The notes beneath the pieces are model-generated. The model was not told the origin of the DNA, made no database searches, and saw only the letters and a program-made list of their open reading frames with translations. Below are positions 22,682 through 35,813 of a DNA stretch of 64,000 nt, piece by piece; positions within the stretch are counted from its first letter, which is position 1; each line of letters starts with the position of its first letter. The stretch comes from Rhizophlyctis rosea (lineage: Eukaryota; Chytridiomycota; Chytridiomycetes; Rhizophlyctidales; Rhizophlyctidaceae): NCBI GenBank assembly GCA_027596075.1, contig JADGJC010000101.1:1-64000 (forward strand). Reading direction: 5' to 3'. The position numbers and the translations under genes were made by a program.

Positions 22682-24005
22682 CTACGTCTGAAACACCGAA
22701 ATAGGCCTACTGGGCGGTAACGACGGTTCGGGCGTCTTGCTCTTACCCAACGACCACATGTGCTCTTTCAACACAGTTAAGACATGATGAACTTGCACGT
22801 GCGACGCGTCCTCTTCAAAGGAGACGCCGTCGACAATAAGGAGCATTTGAAGCAGGCGGGTGGCAGCGTCGGAGGATTTGCGGGATGTTTCGATGTCTGC
22901 GAAGAGTTTCGGGAGGGATTCTGTGATTGGGGGTTTGAGAGTTGGTGGCCAGGCAAAATGAGGAGGGTTGTGGAGGATGTGGCATGCACAATGTCCCATA
23001 CCTTCCAATCGGTTCCGTAATGGCAAAATCACCAAATCTCTGAACTGCGACAAGACCATCGTCCTAATATCCGGCTGCTCCAAATCTCCTGCCATATCTC
23101 CCCTAAATCGAGTTTTAGTCAAATATCAAAAGCAATTAGAGGAACAATGGATGATGAAATCTATTTCACCCAAAAGATTATCCGGTACATCGCTCATAAG
23201 ACTCACCAGAACAACCTAACGGGCAAAAACACCCCTTCCAAATACGGTACGACCTCACCGAAAAAGAAGCTCCACAACTCGACAGCGCGACTCGCAAAGC
23301 TGTCGTCGCCGGCGCTGGAGAGACGGTTGCAGAGCGTCATCATGCCGGCGCTGAAGAGTTCGTAAAGTTCTTCGATTGCGATGTGGGGTGCCATTTCGCG
23401 TTCGTGGAGCCAGTGTCTGGATTTGTGTTTGGGGAAAAGAGGTGGAGAGGGTGTGATTTGTGGGTGTGTGGTGGTGGGGAAGGTATGAATGTTCAATAAT
23501 CACAAATCCATCAGAAAATGACCAAAAACCGCAAAAAACAGTCACTCATACACAACCTAAACATAACCCACCTAACACACCCATTAACCTCCTCAATACC
23601 CCCCCTAACCCGTCCCCCCGAAAAAAGCGGCACAACCCTCCCACAAACACCCTGCCACGCCGTATCTCCCCCGCCCACACCAGCAACATCCATCGGCGGC
23701 AACCCCATACTACTCAACACCTTCGCCGCATCGAGTTGTGCTACGCTCTTTGACGGCGGTTGTGCTGGGGGGAGACTGGTTTGACTTGTTTGGGAGAGGG
23801 AGAATGGGAGACCGGGCGTGGAGGAGGAGGAGAGGAGGAGGGAGGAGTTTGTATTTTTTTGGGGGGCTTGGGCGGGGTTTTTTTCGGTGTGGGTTGTGGG
23901 GGTGTTTGTGATGGAGATTTTGGGGGTGGGGGGTGCGGGGGGGGTTGGGGGGGGGGGGGGTGTTGCGGGTGGGGGGTTGTGGGTGATTATTGGGGGTGGT
24001 TGCAT
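22682..24005 (-). CDS. TORC2 subunit, HbrB/Bit61/PRR5 (Protor) family
   Basis: HbrB-like proteins bind Rictor/Avo3 in TOR complex 2, which controls AGC kinases and the actin cytoskeleton at the plasma membrane. The conserved core is present: WQGVCGRVVPLFSGGRVRG, then IEEVNGCVR, then ELYELFSAGMMTL, then VELWSFFFGEVVPYLEGVFLP, then DIRTMVLSQFRDLVILPLR. The N-terminus is Pro/Thr/Ser-rich and disordered (MQPPPIITHNPPPATPPPPP). At least three exons are needed: about 24005-23570, about 23405-23215 and about 23085-22682. Start at 24005 is the first ATG of the frame; the stop is at 22682-22684. A G/C homopolymer at about 23930-23960 lies in the disordered region, so the exact N-terminal frame is less certain. 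Confidence 0.82.
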
Positions 24006-24566
24006 TTTGTCGTCGGCCGGTTGAATTATTGATATGTGGGTTGTTTGTTACAGGTATGTCCGTGTTTTTGGTATGCTACAATAAGTCTGTTTTTTGAAAG
24101 GAGCTAGGTCGGTGAGAGTTGTGAGCTGTGTTGGAAGGTAAAAAATCTAGAACGCGACGCGCGGGTCTTAGATCTTACAGAGGTTCAGCAAGGGCTTGGT
24201 CGATATGTCTTCTTTTATGTCCGCGAGCTGTTATTTCCGTTTACCACCAGCAGTAACCCCCCCTCCATCCCTAAGCCATGACCCCTTCTCACGAAATCCA
24301 ATTTATTTATAACACCTAGGGGCCACGATCATATCATAACGCCCTGTCCGAAAAAACCTGGTCCGATCAACCTTTCGACAATACATTATGATTGGAGGCA
24401 CTGCTACAATTTCGGACATTGATCGAATGGGTTATGGGCACTTTCATGAGATGTGCTATTTCCCTCTCTGTTAGCACTACCTGCATTGCTGCCACACCTT
24501 CACGGATAACCCTTGGCTTTTATTTCTCCATACCAAAGAGCATAACGGGCAGAGGAGAAAAACACC
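24006..24566. other. divergent promoter region
   Basis: 561 bases between the HbrB-like and EFHC1 genes. No coding exon or RNA gene supported. Confidence 0.5.
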
Positions 24567-27349
24567 ATGGGACACTCCCGCGAACCCATCTACGATGCCG
24601 TCCCGTTCCTCCCCGGAAACACCTTCCGGGACATGACAGTGAGCAGAAAATACAAAAACTCAGTCATCGCATCATCATGCCCCACCCCTAACACCTTCCC
24701 AAAAACGCCAGAAAACAAACTACCACGTAACCCACACCCTAGACTACAAAAACGGCTACCCAATCAAACACATCCACCTCCCCAAAGACGGTGAAGGGCG
24801 GTCATTGGACTCGTTGTTGCAGACTGTTGGGTCTGATCCGTGGATTACATATGGGGAAGGGAATGTCGATGGTGGGGAGGATGAGTTTGGTGTTGCAGGA
24901 GGGAAGAAAGGTGTCAAGGGGAAGAAGGGTGCGGAAGTGTTCATTCCTGCTCATGTTGCATTTGATAAAGTCGTAAGTTATCCCCTCTACAATCTTACCC
25001 GCCGTAAATACCGCAAAAACTCACACTTCATCCTCAAGGTCCTCCGCTTCGACGCCTACTTCAAACAAACCGTCCACGAATCCCTCGAACAATACCACCT
25101 CCGCCGCGTCCGAATCCTCTACTACGTCGAAGACGACTCCATCGCTGTCGTCGAACCGCCTGTTGAGAATTCTGGCATCCCGCAAGGCGTATTGATCAAA
25201 CGCCAGAAAATGCCGAAAACGTCAACGGAGTGGTATGGTTTGCAGGACTTTAATTTGGGGGTTAATGTGACGTTTTATGGGAAGACGTTTCGGATTGTTG
25301 GGTGTGATGGGTTTACTGAGGTTTGTATTCTCTGTGAGGTTTTTGAGAGCTTTGGGGAGAGTTCCGCGGCCAGTTGGGATTATAAGGCCATTGGTTTCTG
25401 AGAACTCGATATCTGCAAAACACACAGAAATACATGCGCGAAACAGAACACATAACCCTCAACCCTCCCGAACCCATGCCCGTCGACCCATACCAAACCA
25501 TCCGGTCCCGCCCAACACGGATCCACGGGTCCCAAATCGACCGCAGCAACGACAAGTTGAAGCGATTCCTGGAGAACGACAGAAAGGTGTTGCGGTTCTT
25601 TTGTGTGTGGGATGATCGGGACAGTATGTTTGGGGAGTTGAGGGAGTTTGTGAGTAACATTTGAAGCAGAAGCTTTAAGGAAAGGAATTGTGTTCATGAA
25701 GGCACTCAACCGGTTGTTGTGACGGTCCAAAAACAGGTACTACACTACTTCCTAGTAGACGATAGTGTGGAAGTCCGAGAGGTGCACAAACCAAATGACG
25801 GACGGGATCCGTTCCCCATCCTGCTAAGACGACAGCAGTTGCCCAAGGCATTCAATGACTTGGCAGGTATGTGCACCTGAATCATATTGACGCTGTGCGC
25901 TCCTTCGTCAACCAATACGATTGTTTTCTTGCCACGACACGACAGACGTCAACGATACCGCGAAATACACCTGGCGCGATTTCCGGATTGGGAGCATTAT
26001 CAATGTGTTGGGGAGACGGTTCTTGATGTGAGTTGTCACTTCTCCCTCGCAAATGTTTTTCATTCCTCCATACATGTATTCAATCCATTTCCAAACATGC
26101 AGCCGCGACTGCGACGACTACACCCGCCGCTTCTACAAAGACAACCTCAACGTCCCCGTCTCTGACACCAAACCCGTACAATACCCTCCGTCTTCTTTAG
26201 AGACCAAAACGGATGCTGAGGTATGCCAGAATCAAAGGCTGTCCTTCATTCAACGCATACTGACATTCTCCTTCTAAACATGCTGGGTTTCAAATGTGGG
26301 ATAGGAACTGCCCCCGTACAATGGTTTCGGTTCGGTGGAAGATTCGCTGGGATCGTGCAAGTATCTTGTGCTCAAGCCGCCGAAGAAAGACTTCATCAAG
26401 ATGTTGGAAAATGAGAACAAGGTGTTGAGGTTTGTGGCGAGGATGGTGAGTAGTTGGACCCGAAATCGGAAGAAACACAAGTTTCGTATACTTCTTCTGT
26501 CGGCACACATGTGGGAAGTTGGGACGCTTTGATTGGATGAAAGAGCAACTATATCATCCCAATGGTTACTGATCGCCATTTCGCACTGACAGGAATCAAA
26601 ACACAAAGAAGACAAAGAACGTCGCTTCGTCATCAGTTACCGATTAGCCGACGACATGATGACCATCTACGAGCCTCCACAAAGGTATTTTCCACTTTGC
26701 AATTCTTTTTCCCCTCGTTTGAAAGTTCTTTCACCAACAAATAAACTCTCCTCCAACCCTCCAGAAACGCCGGCGTCCTCGGCGGAAAATTCATGGAACG
26801 CACCCGCGTCCTCCTCCCAACATCCTCCCTAACAGACCCAACCGGCCCAAAATACTACACCGTCCGCGACCTGCACGTCGGCGCCCGTCTAACAATCAAC
26901 GCCCACACATTCATCCTCCTCGATGCAGACGAGTACGTCTTCAACTACATGGAGTCCACACCTGAGGTTTTCCCACTCTCCGACCCCGTGCAGGTCGCGA
27001 AGAAGATTGACCAGCTGGTGGCGAGGGAGAAGGGTGTTAGGGAGAGGGTTAGAGAGGTTTTGGGGCGGTTGGATGGGGAGGGGAGGGGGTGGTGTGAGAG
27101 GAGGAGGCTTGTGGAGGAGGGGAGGAAGGTTTGGGGTGGGGTTGTTAGTGATCATGTGGGTATTACTTCTTGGGGGTATTAATGTTTATCTGGTCACGTT
27201 TTCTAGTGTCCTTCCTCATCTTGACGTGCATCATGTTTTTCGTCTCACACTGTTCCCCCGCACCACAGGAGGTCATTACGCTCGCCCGCCAATTCGAAGA
27301 CGAAGGACCTCGGAAAGTCAACTACCGCCACATCATTGAAAATCTATGA
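24567..27349 (+). CDS. EFHC1: EFHC1-type axonemal protein (three DM10 domains)
   Basis: Microtubule inner protein of ciliary/flagellar doublets. The order matches EFHC1: [13 protein letters not shown] and [13 protein letters not shown]; the linker [14 protein letters not shown]10-1 ([53 protein letters not shown]); DM10-2 ([49 protein letters not shown]); the [12 protein letters not shown] linker; DM10-3 ([43 protein letters not shown]). About ten exons with short introns, first intron at ACA|GTGAGC near 24638; stop at 27347-27349 (HIIENL). The C-terminal region where EFHC1 carries an EF-hand is degenerate here. It marks the organism as flagellated. Confidence 0.93.
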
Positions 27350-27837
27350 TTTTGCTGGAAGGTTTTCCTTTTTCCCATCTCTTCCGGCTTGTGCTTTGTT
27401 TTGTATCCGTGTAATGTGTAACGTGCTATATACCCTTCAACATGGAAGCCGATGTATGGCACTGTCCAACGACCCTTCTGGTCTTTGATGTGATGGTGGG
27501 TGGGATTGACCCGAGTGGTTTGGGTTGTGTGGGAGGTGGGAGCAATAAAGGCGTCAGCGGTTGAAATAGACAGAGTGATTAACTGGCGGACTCTCGATTT
27601 CTCAGCCAATCCAATGTGAACTCAAAGCTGCTCATCATGCCAAGCAAACAATTGTACAAAAAACAAAAGACAACAACAAACCAATCGATATCAATTGAGC
27701 AATGAGCATTTACACATAGTACAGATTAAAGATTCAAGGCAGGGGCTCCTCGCCGGAACGAAGTGGCCCAAACCCTAAACAAGACCACACAGGCTATTAA
27801 GTACAAAAAAGGAAAAAAAAAGGCTAAACCCCAATCC
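27350..27837. other. intergenic, convergent 3' ends
   Basis: 488 bases between EFHC1 and the MAPKKK; A/T-rich, no supported gene. Confidence 0.5.
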
Positions 27838-30800
27838 TCAAGCTTCCACACTGTTTCCCTCCCCCTCCTCCTTCTCCTTCCCCTTCTCCATCGCCTCCTC
27901 CCTTGCCTTCGCACCAGCCTCCACAATCCCCCTCCACTCCTCCTCCGAAGCCCTAGCAACCGCAACAACCGGCGGCGTCCCAGTCTCCTTTCCCCTATCA
28001 CCAGCACCACCTCCCCCCTCCCCACCACTCCCACTCCCACTACTTCCACTATCATTACCACCCCCATCCTGCGGCTGCTTCCTCCACTTCCTCACATCCT
28101 GATCGGCCACCGCTCTCATCAAAGCCCCATGCCACGCCATCTCCGGCTCCGACGAGCTAGAACTCGAAACCGCAGGGCTGGGGTACGCAGTTGGTTCGAT
28201 CCCTTCGTGCACCGCGTTGACTACTGCTCCTGGTGTTGGTGGAAGTGCCGGTTTGCTTTTCCTTTCACCAACCGTGACTCCCCCAACGTCACCTCCCGTT
28301 CCCGCACCCGCCGGCCCACCATTTCCCGTCGTTGATACCGCCCCACCACCCCTGGCCACCGACGGCTGCTGCTTAACGTTCGCCACCCCCGCCCCCGCCG
28401 GTCCCGCCCCCGCCCCATCCCCATCCCTAAACGCCCTAGGCGGCCCCATCGGCTGCTTACTCGGCGCCGCCGGGAAACCGTACCCGCTCGTCGCATGCCC
28501 ATGCGTACTCAAGGGCACATTCTCATCACTTGGTGTCCTAACCGGACTAGGCCCACCAAATCTCGGTCCCATCCAACTCGCTTGACTCGCCCCCGAACTC
28601 GTTTCCCCTTCCCCACCATGCATAGCCGCGACCGCCGCCGCTGCCTCGGCGGCCTGTTTGAGCGGATCCAGACTCGTCAGGTCGGTGTTCATTTCATCCA
28701 CATCCTTCACCCACGAATGCATCAATAGCTCCTCCGCCGTCGGTCGGTCATTCGCGGGACGTGTGAAACATTGACGAAGGAAGTCGATTCCTTCTTCACT
28801 TAGTTGACCAGGTTCAGGCAAAGGTGGGTGGCGATTCGACATGCCGATGTGGTACATCTGAAAGCACATGCGTGAGCAATGGAGGGACGATAAAAGGACA
28901 AGGAAATCGCGTGCAATAATTCGTTCCACCCCACACCCCGAAAAAACAAAACCAAACCCTAAAACTCACCACAGCCCACTCATTATCCAAACTACTCCAC
29001 GGCTTCCGCCCCGTAACCATCTCCAAAACACAACACCCCAAACTCCAGATATCCTGCGCCCCATGCTTCACAACCTGCTCCCCAGTAATAACCTCCGGCG
29101 CAATATAATGCGGCGTCCCCACCAGCGTATTCGCTTCCCCATTCACCACAACAGTCTTCTGGCTCTTATAGATCTTCGACGCTCCAAAATCTACAAACTT
29201 GATTTGCCCTTCTTGGCCGAAGAGTGTGTTGGCGGGTTTGACGTCGCTAAGGGGAATAAAAGTATGTAAGAAATGACGAGCACGGTGTATACAACCTCCC
29301 GACCCCAAACACCCACACACCCCGCAAAATCCCTCGGAAAACACTCACCGATGCACAATCCCCTGCCCATGCAAATAATCCAACCCCTTCAACATCTGCT
29401 TCGCATAAACCTTCACAAGCCCCTCATCCTCAAACCTCCCATGCTCCAAAAGCCCCGCAACACTATGCGGACAATACTCCATAAAGATATACAACTTATC
29501 CCTCCGAACCTCAACACCATAATACTCCACAATATTCGGATGATGCAACAGCTGGAGAACCGTCATCTCGTCCTTAATCGATCGCTGAAGAGCTTCGAGA
29601 GACGTAACGTCTTGGAACCGGATTTCTTTGACGGCCATTAGGTCGGCGGTTTCGAGGTTTATGGCCATGTAGACCTGAAATATTGGGAGTTGGTGTTAGC
29701 GTTCTCTCTTTATCCTCCGTTGACCGAACCAAAAAGGGAAGAAGCCATGACGACGCTTATCAACAAACACGAGAAACACCTACCGAACCAAAACTCCCCC
29801 CACCCAAAAACTTCCCCTGCTGCCACCTCATACTAACACTCGCACTCCCACTCGCCAAAAAGCTGATATTCCGATCAACGACATTCCGCGTATCCAACAC
29901 CTTCCCAATAATATGCTGCGCCTGCTGCTTCCGCTGCCTCTCCTCCTCTAGCGAGCTGATCCGCTCAATCCATGCTTTTTGTTTGCGTTGGATGTACGGC
30001 TCGTTAGCGTATAACCCATTATCCCGTGACGACGCTCCACCACCACCACCACCAGGTGTAGGGGAAATGGACTTGGATGTCCGAGAGTTGGCGGTTTCGG
30101 CGGTTTTGGGTTCGAGGGTTGTTTGGATTGAGGGTGGGGTTGGGGAGGGTGAGGGGGTGGATTTTGGGGAGCGGGGTTTGGTGAGTGGGGCTAGGGTTGT
30201 GGCACCTTCTTCCTTTCCTTCTTCTCCAGCTTTCACTTCACCACCAACGCCTTCACCACCAGCAGCAGGAGTACCTCCAACTCCTTCCTTCCGATTCTCC
30301 TTCCCACCCTCCTCTTCATCCTTCTTCACCTCAACCTTCTCAACCGACTCCTCCCTATCCCCATCCTCATCACTATCCGCATCACTCGTACTCCTCAACG
30401 CTGAAATCTCTTCCCTCCCACTAGGCGCATGACTCTCCACCACCGGCCCCTTACTCTTCTCCCCCTTCTTCGCCCTCCCACCCCCACCCCCCCCACCCCC
30501 ACCCTCCTCCCCACCCCCAACCCCCCCCTCCGCCGGCGCGGCCGCCGCCGGCACCGCCCCCTGTNNNNNNNNNNNNNNNNNNNNNNNNNNNNNNNNNNNN
30601 NNNNNNACCAACCTCCGCATCCCCCCTCCGTCCCCCCTGATCAAAATGACTAATCAAAAGACTCATACACCTCGCAACCCGACTCCTCAAAAGCGCAAAA
30701 TCCCCACCATCAAGCATCAAAATCCCACTCCCACTCGTGGCAATCATCGCAAACTCAAGCGCCAACAAACTCCATCGGAACGTCTTGCTACTCCCTGGAT

Positions 30801-33800
30801 CGCAATCAACCGCACAGAAATCGACCCAATCAACTGAAAGGCGCATCAGTTTTCCTAACAGGTTTTTCGATTTAGTCCCATCCCCCAACTGCCTTAAACA
30901 CCGCCACCCAAAATCACTCGCAAACGCAAACATCTCCTCCATCAGATCTGTTGCCGTCGTCGTGGCGGCCGGGTCGACCGGTCCTGCCGCGCTGGGCGTC
31001 AAACTTGCACTGGCGGGTATATTCCTCGTTACGCTCCGAACTTTCCCTACACTCCCCACCACCGCATCCGCCAACCGTCCCAAAGCCCTCTTGACACCCT
31101 TCAACCCAACATAGACATTCTCCAAATGCGGCCGATGCCGCTTCACAAGCTGGTAGGAGCACCCTTCCACGTTGACTTCAAACGCCACCCGCGACTGCGA
31201 AAGAAACTCCGCAGCTTCAGCAACAAGTCGAATGCGCGAATTCTTCAACTCGATCGGCGGCGCTCGTCCAATCTTAAGCTGCATTGTGCGGCCTTGCCAA
31301 TTGATAGGGTTGCGGACGCGCGAGAGAATGAGGATGTAGCCTTCCTGTGTCGGTTGGTTCTCTTCGGTGTTTTCTGGACGGGCGAAACAGGTTTTGAGGA
31401 GACGTTGGATGATTGGGCCGCGGTTGTAGAGGGAGGGACTTGCGAAAATGAAGATTCCTTGGTTGGTGTAGGCGTCGGTTCGGACGAGGGAGTGGCCGGA
31501 GTTGAGGAGGTAGCGGAGGAATGTGGGGAGTGGGTCAGAGACGGTGTATTCGACGGCGTTCTCGAACTCTTTTGTTAGTGTTCTGTGCAATCAACAATCA
31601 AATAAGTATCAACTGTCAAAAATCCATTCAATCGACTCTGGCACACCCTCTCCTCGTCCAAACCCCACCCACAAAAGCAACCGTAAAAACCCAACAAAAA
31701 AACAACAACCCACCGATGAAACTTCAACAACTTCTTAGCCCGACTCCTCACATTCTCCAACATCCTCAAATACCACTTAATCGCACTCCCACTCATTACC
31801 CCATTCACAACAAACGTCTCCGGATTAACTTCCATCTGCCCTTCCAAATAACTAACTACCTTCCCAAGCAGCTCAACCTCCAATGCACAGAACTCCTGCG
31901 CAGTCTCCACGTCCCCTCCCTCAATAAAGGAACAAAGCGCAGACATGAAGTTCCATTCTTTCTCCAGCATTTCGGCTTCCTTGAAGAAGACGGACTCGGT
32001 GAAGGCTCGGAGACGTCGGTTGAGGAGTGTGAAGTAGCAGCGGAGGGATTTGAGGAGGATTAGGTCGTAGGAGGGGGAGAGACTTTGGTGGGGTGGAGGG
32101 AGGGATGGTGATTAGTTTCCGTTTCGCCACTTTAGGAAAAACATTTCGGAAACCCGTCTCCTTCCAATCCCAACAAAAAGCGACAACCTCCTGCTGAGAC
32201 CACGCATGCACACAGTCCCCACACCCAAACTCCAACAAAAAAAACAACCCCAACCACAAAAAACCACACAAAAAACCCCAAAAGCCTCCCAACGTCCCAA
32301 CCACCTCCGAAGAAAACCACTCACCTATTAGTAATAGTCCACCCATCCGCCTGCATATCCAACTCCTGACACTCACTCTTAATCCTAATCGCCAAACTCA
32401 AACTAACCCCAAAATCCTCAATAATCTGATCAAGCATCACCCCCGTATGCTTCGTCAACTTCTCCGTATACTCCAGTCTCACTTTCAATATCTCCTCCAT
32501 CAAATTACTCGGAAAACTCGCTAGCTGCTGTAACTCGTTGATGTAGGTTGGTAGTCCCATTTTCTTAAACACGAGTGCGTGGTGGATCATGGATTTCTTG
32601 GTTTTTGCTAAGAGACCCGAGAGGACGGTCATAATGCGGATCTCGAACGTGCGTTTTACGCCAGATTCTTTGAGGATACGGTCGATGAAGGAGGTGTCGA
32701 TGCGGGTTTCGGGTGAGAGGGGGTGTTGGGAGCGGGAGATGAGGAGGTCTTCGCTTCCTGTCCAGTTTTTCAGAACTTGGAGTTGTAACCTCAAGGAATT
32801 CGTAATAGCCATCCAAGCGTTCAACGCCTCAACCTTATGCTGGAACGCCAACCCAGCATACAAAGGCTTATCCACCATCAACGCCTTCCGCGTAGGATAC
32901 AACGCCTCCACCCGGTCAATCTTTGATAGAATGTCAACAACTTGGTCATAGGCAGTCTTCCCCTTCCCCTCCACGTGATTCGTGATAGTGAACTTCAAGA
33001 CCTCCTCCAAAACGCTTTCGGCATCCACCCGTCGTTCCTCGACACGTTGTCGTTCCTCCGGCATGGACCGTCCCCTTAGGTAAGCCCGCAACCCCAACCA
33101 CAACTGATACATCCCGTCCAACTGCTGTTTCTGGTTCATCGATCCAGATATTCGACGCTTTTCCGACCGGATGACATCCCCAGTAAGTACCGACGCCAGC
33201 ATCGTCTGCCATTCAAGCCGTTCACGCTGGATGGCACTCGGCGATTCCAGCGCCGCGACCATCGTCCCGCTGTTCTTCCGCTCCAAGCCAACCGGCAGCT
33301 TTGGTGGAGGTAACGCGTTGGGTGCTCCGTGCCGCTTCCGTGGGGTTTCCGGTGCCCGTTCAAATACTCTTTCGTCAGCCGACTGTTCCGCACTGCTCAA
33401 TCCTGGCTTTGTCGAATTGCGACCTTTGGGCTTTTGGGGTGTTCCTGGTGACGACGACGACTCGCCATCTTTTGCTGTTACGGCCTCGCGTAAACCAGAA
33501 GGCACTTTCACCGAAGCTGTATGCCGTCTTTTCATGCCTGTGGGAGATGCATAACCGCCCATGCCAGGTGCACCGTAAGGTCCATAGCGTAATGATGGTC
33601 TTTCTGATGCAACGCTGCTTGCAACGCTGCCCAGATTGAGTGCGTGTTTTGGTGTTGATGTCGAACCTTTACTACTGCCAATATCATCATCTTCGCTACT
33701 CGCTGCCTTTTCCGTCGCCTCGCTAACGTGGTACGAATGAAATCGTCGCATAGATGGTCGATTAGCAGCCGTTGGGTTCTTATCATCTGCAAACCGGATG

Positions 33801-33931
33801 TGCCCGTGTCCGTTGGTACGTGCTGGGGTAGCGCTGGATCCTTCACTGGCAGATCTTTTCAAAGATGGTCGATTTTTGGTGTTCGCTACGATGGCTCCGT
33901 CCTCCAATCTGTTTCCATCATAATTGAGCAA
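27838..33931 (-). CDS. MAP kinase kinase kinase, Ssk2/Win1/MEKK4 class
   Basis: Osmostress/HOG-type MAPKKK. The N-terminal half has the Ssk2-family region: RLEWQTMLASVLTGDVIRSE, YQLWLGLRAYLRGR, YPTRKALMVDKPLYAG and DLLISRSQHPLSPETRIDTS. A Gly/Glu-rich disordered linker follows, with the 42-N gap (30565-30606). Kinase domain: P-loop FLGGGSFGSV, split by an intron, then YMAINLETADLMAVKEIRF with the VAIK-type Lys; HPNIVEYYGVEVRRDKLYIF; HRDVKPAN split by an intron after HR; VDFGASK (DFG); GTPHYIAPE; DIWSLGCCVLEMVTGRKPW. An unusual C-terminal tail of about 250 residues (Pro/Ala/Gly/Ser-rich, 27838-28660) follows the kinase. The first exon has no early in-frame ATG, and a splice may link it to the BRCT exon upstream (33973 to 33908). 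Stop at 27838-27840. Confidence 0.9.
30565..30606. other. assembly gap of 42 N
   Basis: Run of N inside the disordered linker of the MAPKKK. 42 is divisible by three and the frame is open on both sides, but the true length and content are unknown; flanks are C-rich in the plus strand. Confidence 0.99.
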
Positions 33932-33968
33932 TTCGTGTCGGACGTATGAGTGATTTAAGACCGAAGCA

Positions 33969-34760
33969 CTACCTTAGAACTTCAAACGGCTCTGCTCCGA
34001 GCATTTCTTTGTTGAGAATACATTGCCAAACATACGTGTCTGTGACGATGGGAATTCCCTTTGCAAGCGCATCCTGGAGGAGTGATGCGACGGCGCTCTC
34101 ATCAGAATCTTGTGGTTGCTGTATCAGTATTAGCAGGTCCGCACTGTGTTCGGCAATCACAAATGTTGTCTGCAAAGACGAATTATAAACTTTCGTCAAA
34201 AATATTCCACTTGCCCATTCCCACTGATCCTTACCGAGTCGTCCAAAGTGTCCGATGCTGTCCCGCCATATTTCTGAATGTGCGTTTTGAGATCACTCTT
34301 CGACTCGGCGTCTGTCAGAGCTCTTAGACAGAAGGTCTTGTCTGACAAAAGGCCTCCGCTCGAATCCCTCCTTCCGCCCCCTCGCAATAATGGGATGTGC
34401 TCAAGAAGACTACTCAGCATTGCCGCGTGAAATTGAACTGTTATGAATCCAACCACCGATAAATGGAAACAAAAAATTAATTATGCGATTTTCCCGCACA
34501 GCTCAGCTTGCCAAAAGCTAATGCGCATAACAAACCTGGAACGTATTCGCGTTCAGTTTTGAACAGACAATGTGAGAACTGTCCTCTTGATTGAGTGAAC
34601 GCTCGGTTGCCTATTGTGAAGATCGCGGAGTATAGGTTCAGTCAAAGACACATATTTATGGAAGACAGAGAAGGCCATCACAGGTTGGCAAGATGCCTAC
34701 CAGTTTCTCATATGGTTTAGCAAGCGTTGGACGACTGAGTGGAGCAACGGAAAGTGGGGT
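33969..34760 (-). CDS. BRCT-domain protein or BRCT N-terminal part of the MAPKKK
   Basis: A BRCT domain is spread over two exons with a GTAAGG donor near 34233 and a TTTGCAG acceptor near 34170. Its elements are LLSDKTFCLRALTDAESKSD, LKTHIQKYGGTASDTLDDS, then TTFVIAEHSADL, then LAKGIPIVTDTYVWQCIL, ending GAEPFEVLR. The order (beta1, helix with GG, TTFVI, GIPIVT..W..C) and the terminal EPF match BRCT phosphopeptide-binding domains of DNA-damage and cell-cycle proteins. Upstream coding-looking pieces (SVAPLSRPTLAKPYEKL, ATERSLNQEDSSHIVCSKLN) extend to about 34760, and no confident ATG was found. If read alone it stops at TAG 33969-33971. That TAG lies inside a potential donor GTAGTG, and splicing to 33908 continues in frame into the MAPKKK. 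Confidence 0.6.
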
Positions 34761-35813
34761 TTTGAGTTTCTGTACTGCAAATTCACGGGATTGCTAGCTG
34801 TTCAAAGGTGGGAATCTAACGGCACGCAGAAAGGTGGGGAGCGGCGGGTGAAGAGTTTGGTAAATACAATTGGGTGTTGGGTGTGCTAGTAAAGAAGTTA
34901 AACAGAGGAGGAGGGTGAGGGTGTTGCACCTTTGAACTATTGACGGTCTGGATTCCAAATTGGATTGGTTGGGATAATCGTCGCACCCTCCAGTCCCTCC
35001 AGGCTCTCCGCGCCTCTTGCTCAACACCAGATCCCAAGTGCCAGAGGGACCGTTGTTGTTGGAATGGGGCCAATGGAGCCAATGGCGGCCAATGGGCTGC
35101 AAAAGTCAGCCAACTTGGCTTGATGACAGTCGTTTACACAGTTGGCAATTGCACACTACTTGTGAGTAATAGACTAATAGTGTCACCGTCATACAAGTCA
35201 CGTAATAGTACTTGGATCCTAATACAAGTAGATACAAGTGTAATACAATCCCCGCCATCCCGGCCATCCCATAGACTTGGAACTTTGCCGCCTACGATTC
35301 GCCATGACGCTGTCTCACTCTGGTGTTCCTCTATTGCATGCTGGGTGCTATTTTTCCCTATTGATTCCGTGTAGCCGGGCCAGATCGGAATGAATCAGTA
35401 ACAGATGTGGCTATTTACCGAGTTCATGGATTCACGATCACCGATATTGACATGCATATTCCAATGCCCTGGGTTGTCGGTCAACTGATCACACCTCCGA
35501 TATGTTGAAGCGGTAGACACATGGACCGAATGGTCGGAAAGTTTGAAATGCTCCCTAAGAATCCACGTGGCATGAATAGGCGATGGTAGGGCTACGTTAA
35601 ACCACCACCATCATTGGGTAAGCAAATGCGGGGGCTCTGGTAGTCTCTCCCCATCTAGACGATACTGGTGATTGCACGACTTGCACGCTGGACCTATCCA
35701 AATAGCAATCGCAGAGTTCACTACAAGATTCAACCAATTGGGGTATCAGTGCATCACACTCCCTTCCTCACGTTTGCAACATTTACAACAGTGACATCCC
35801 CCCATCTGCCACC
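34761..35813. other. intergenic between divergent genes
   Basis: About 1.05 kb upstream of the KIBRA-like gene and the BRCT exons. It may hold the missing 5' exon of the BRCT gene. It contains tandem-like GGCCAATGG elements (35068-35094, CCAAT-type). No other gene seen. Confidence 0.45.
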
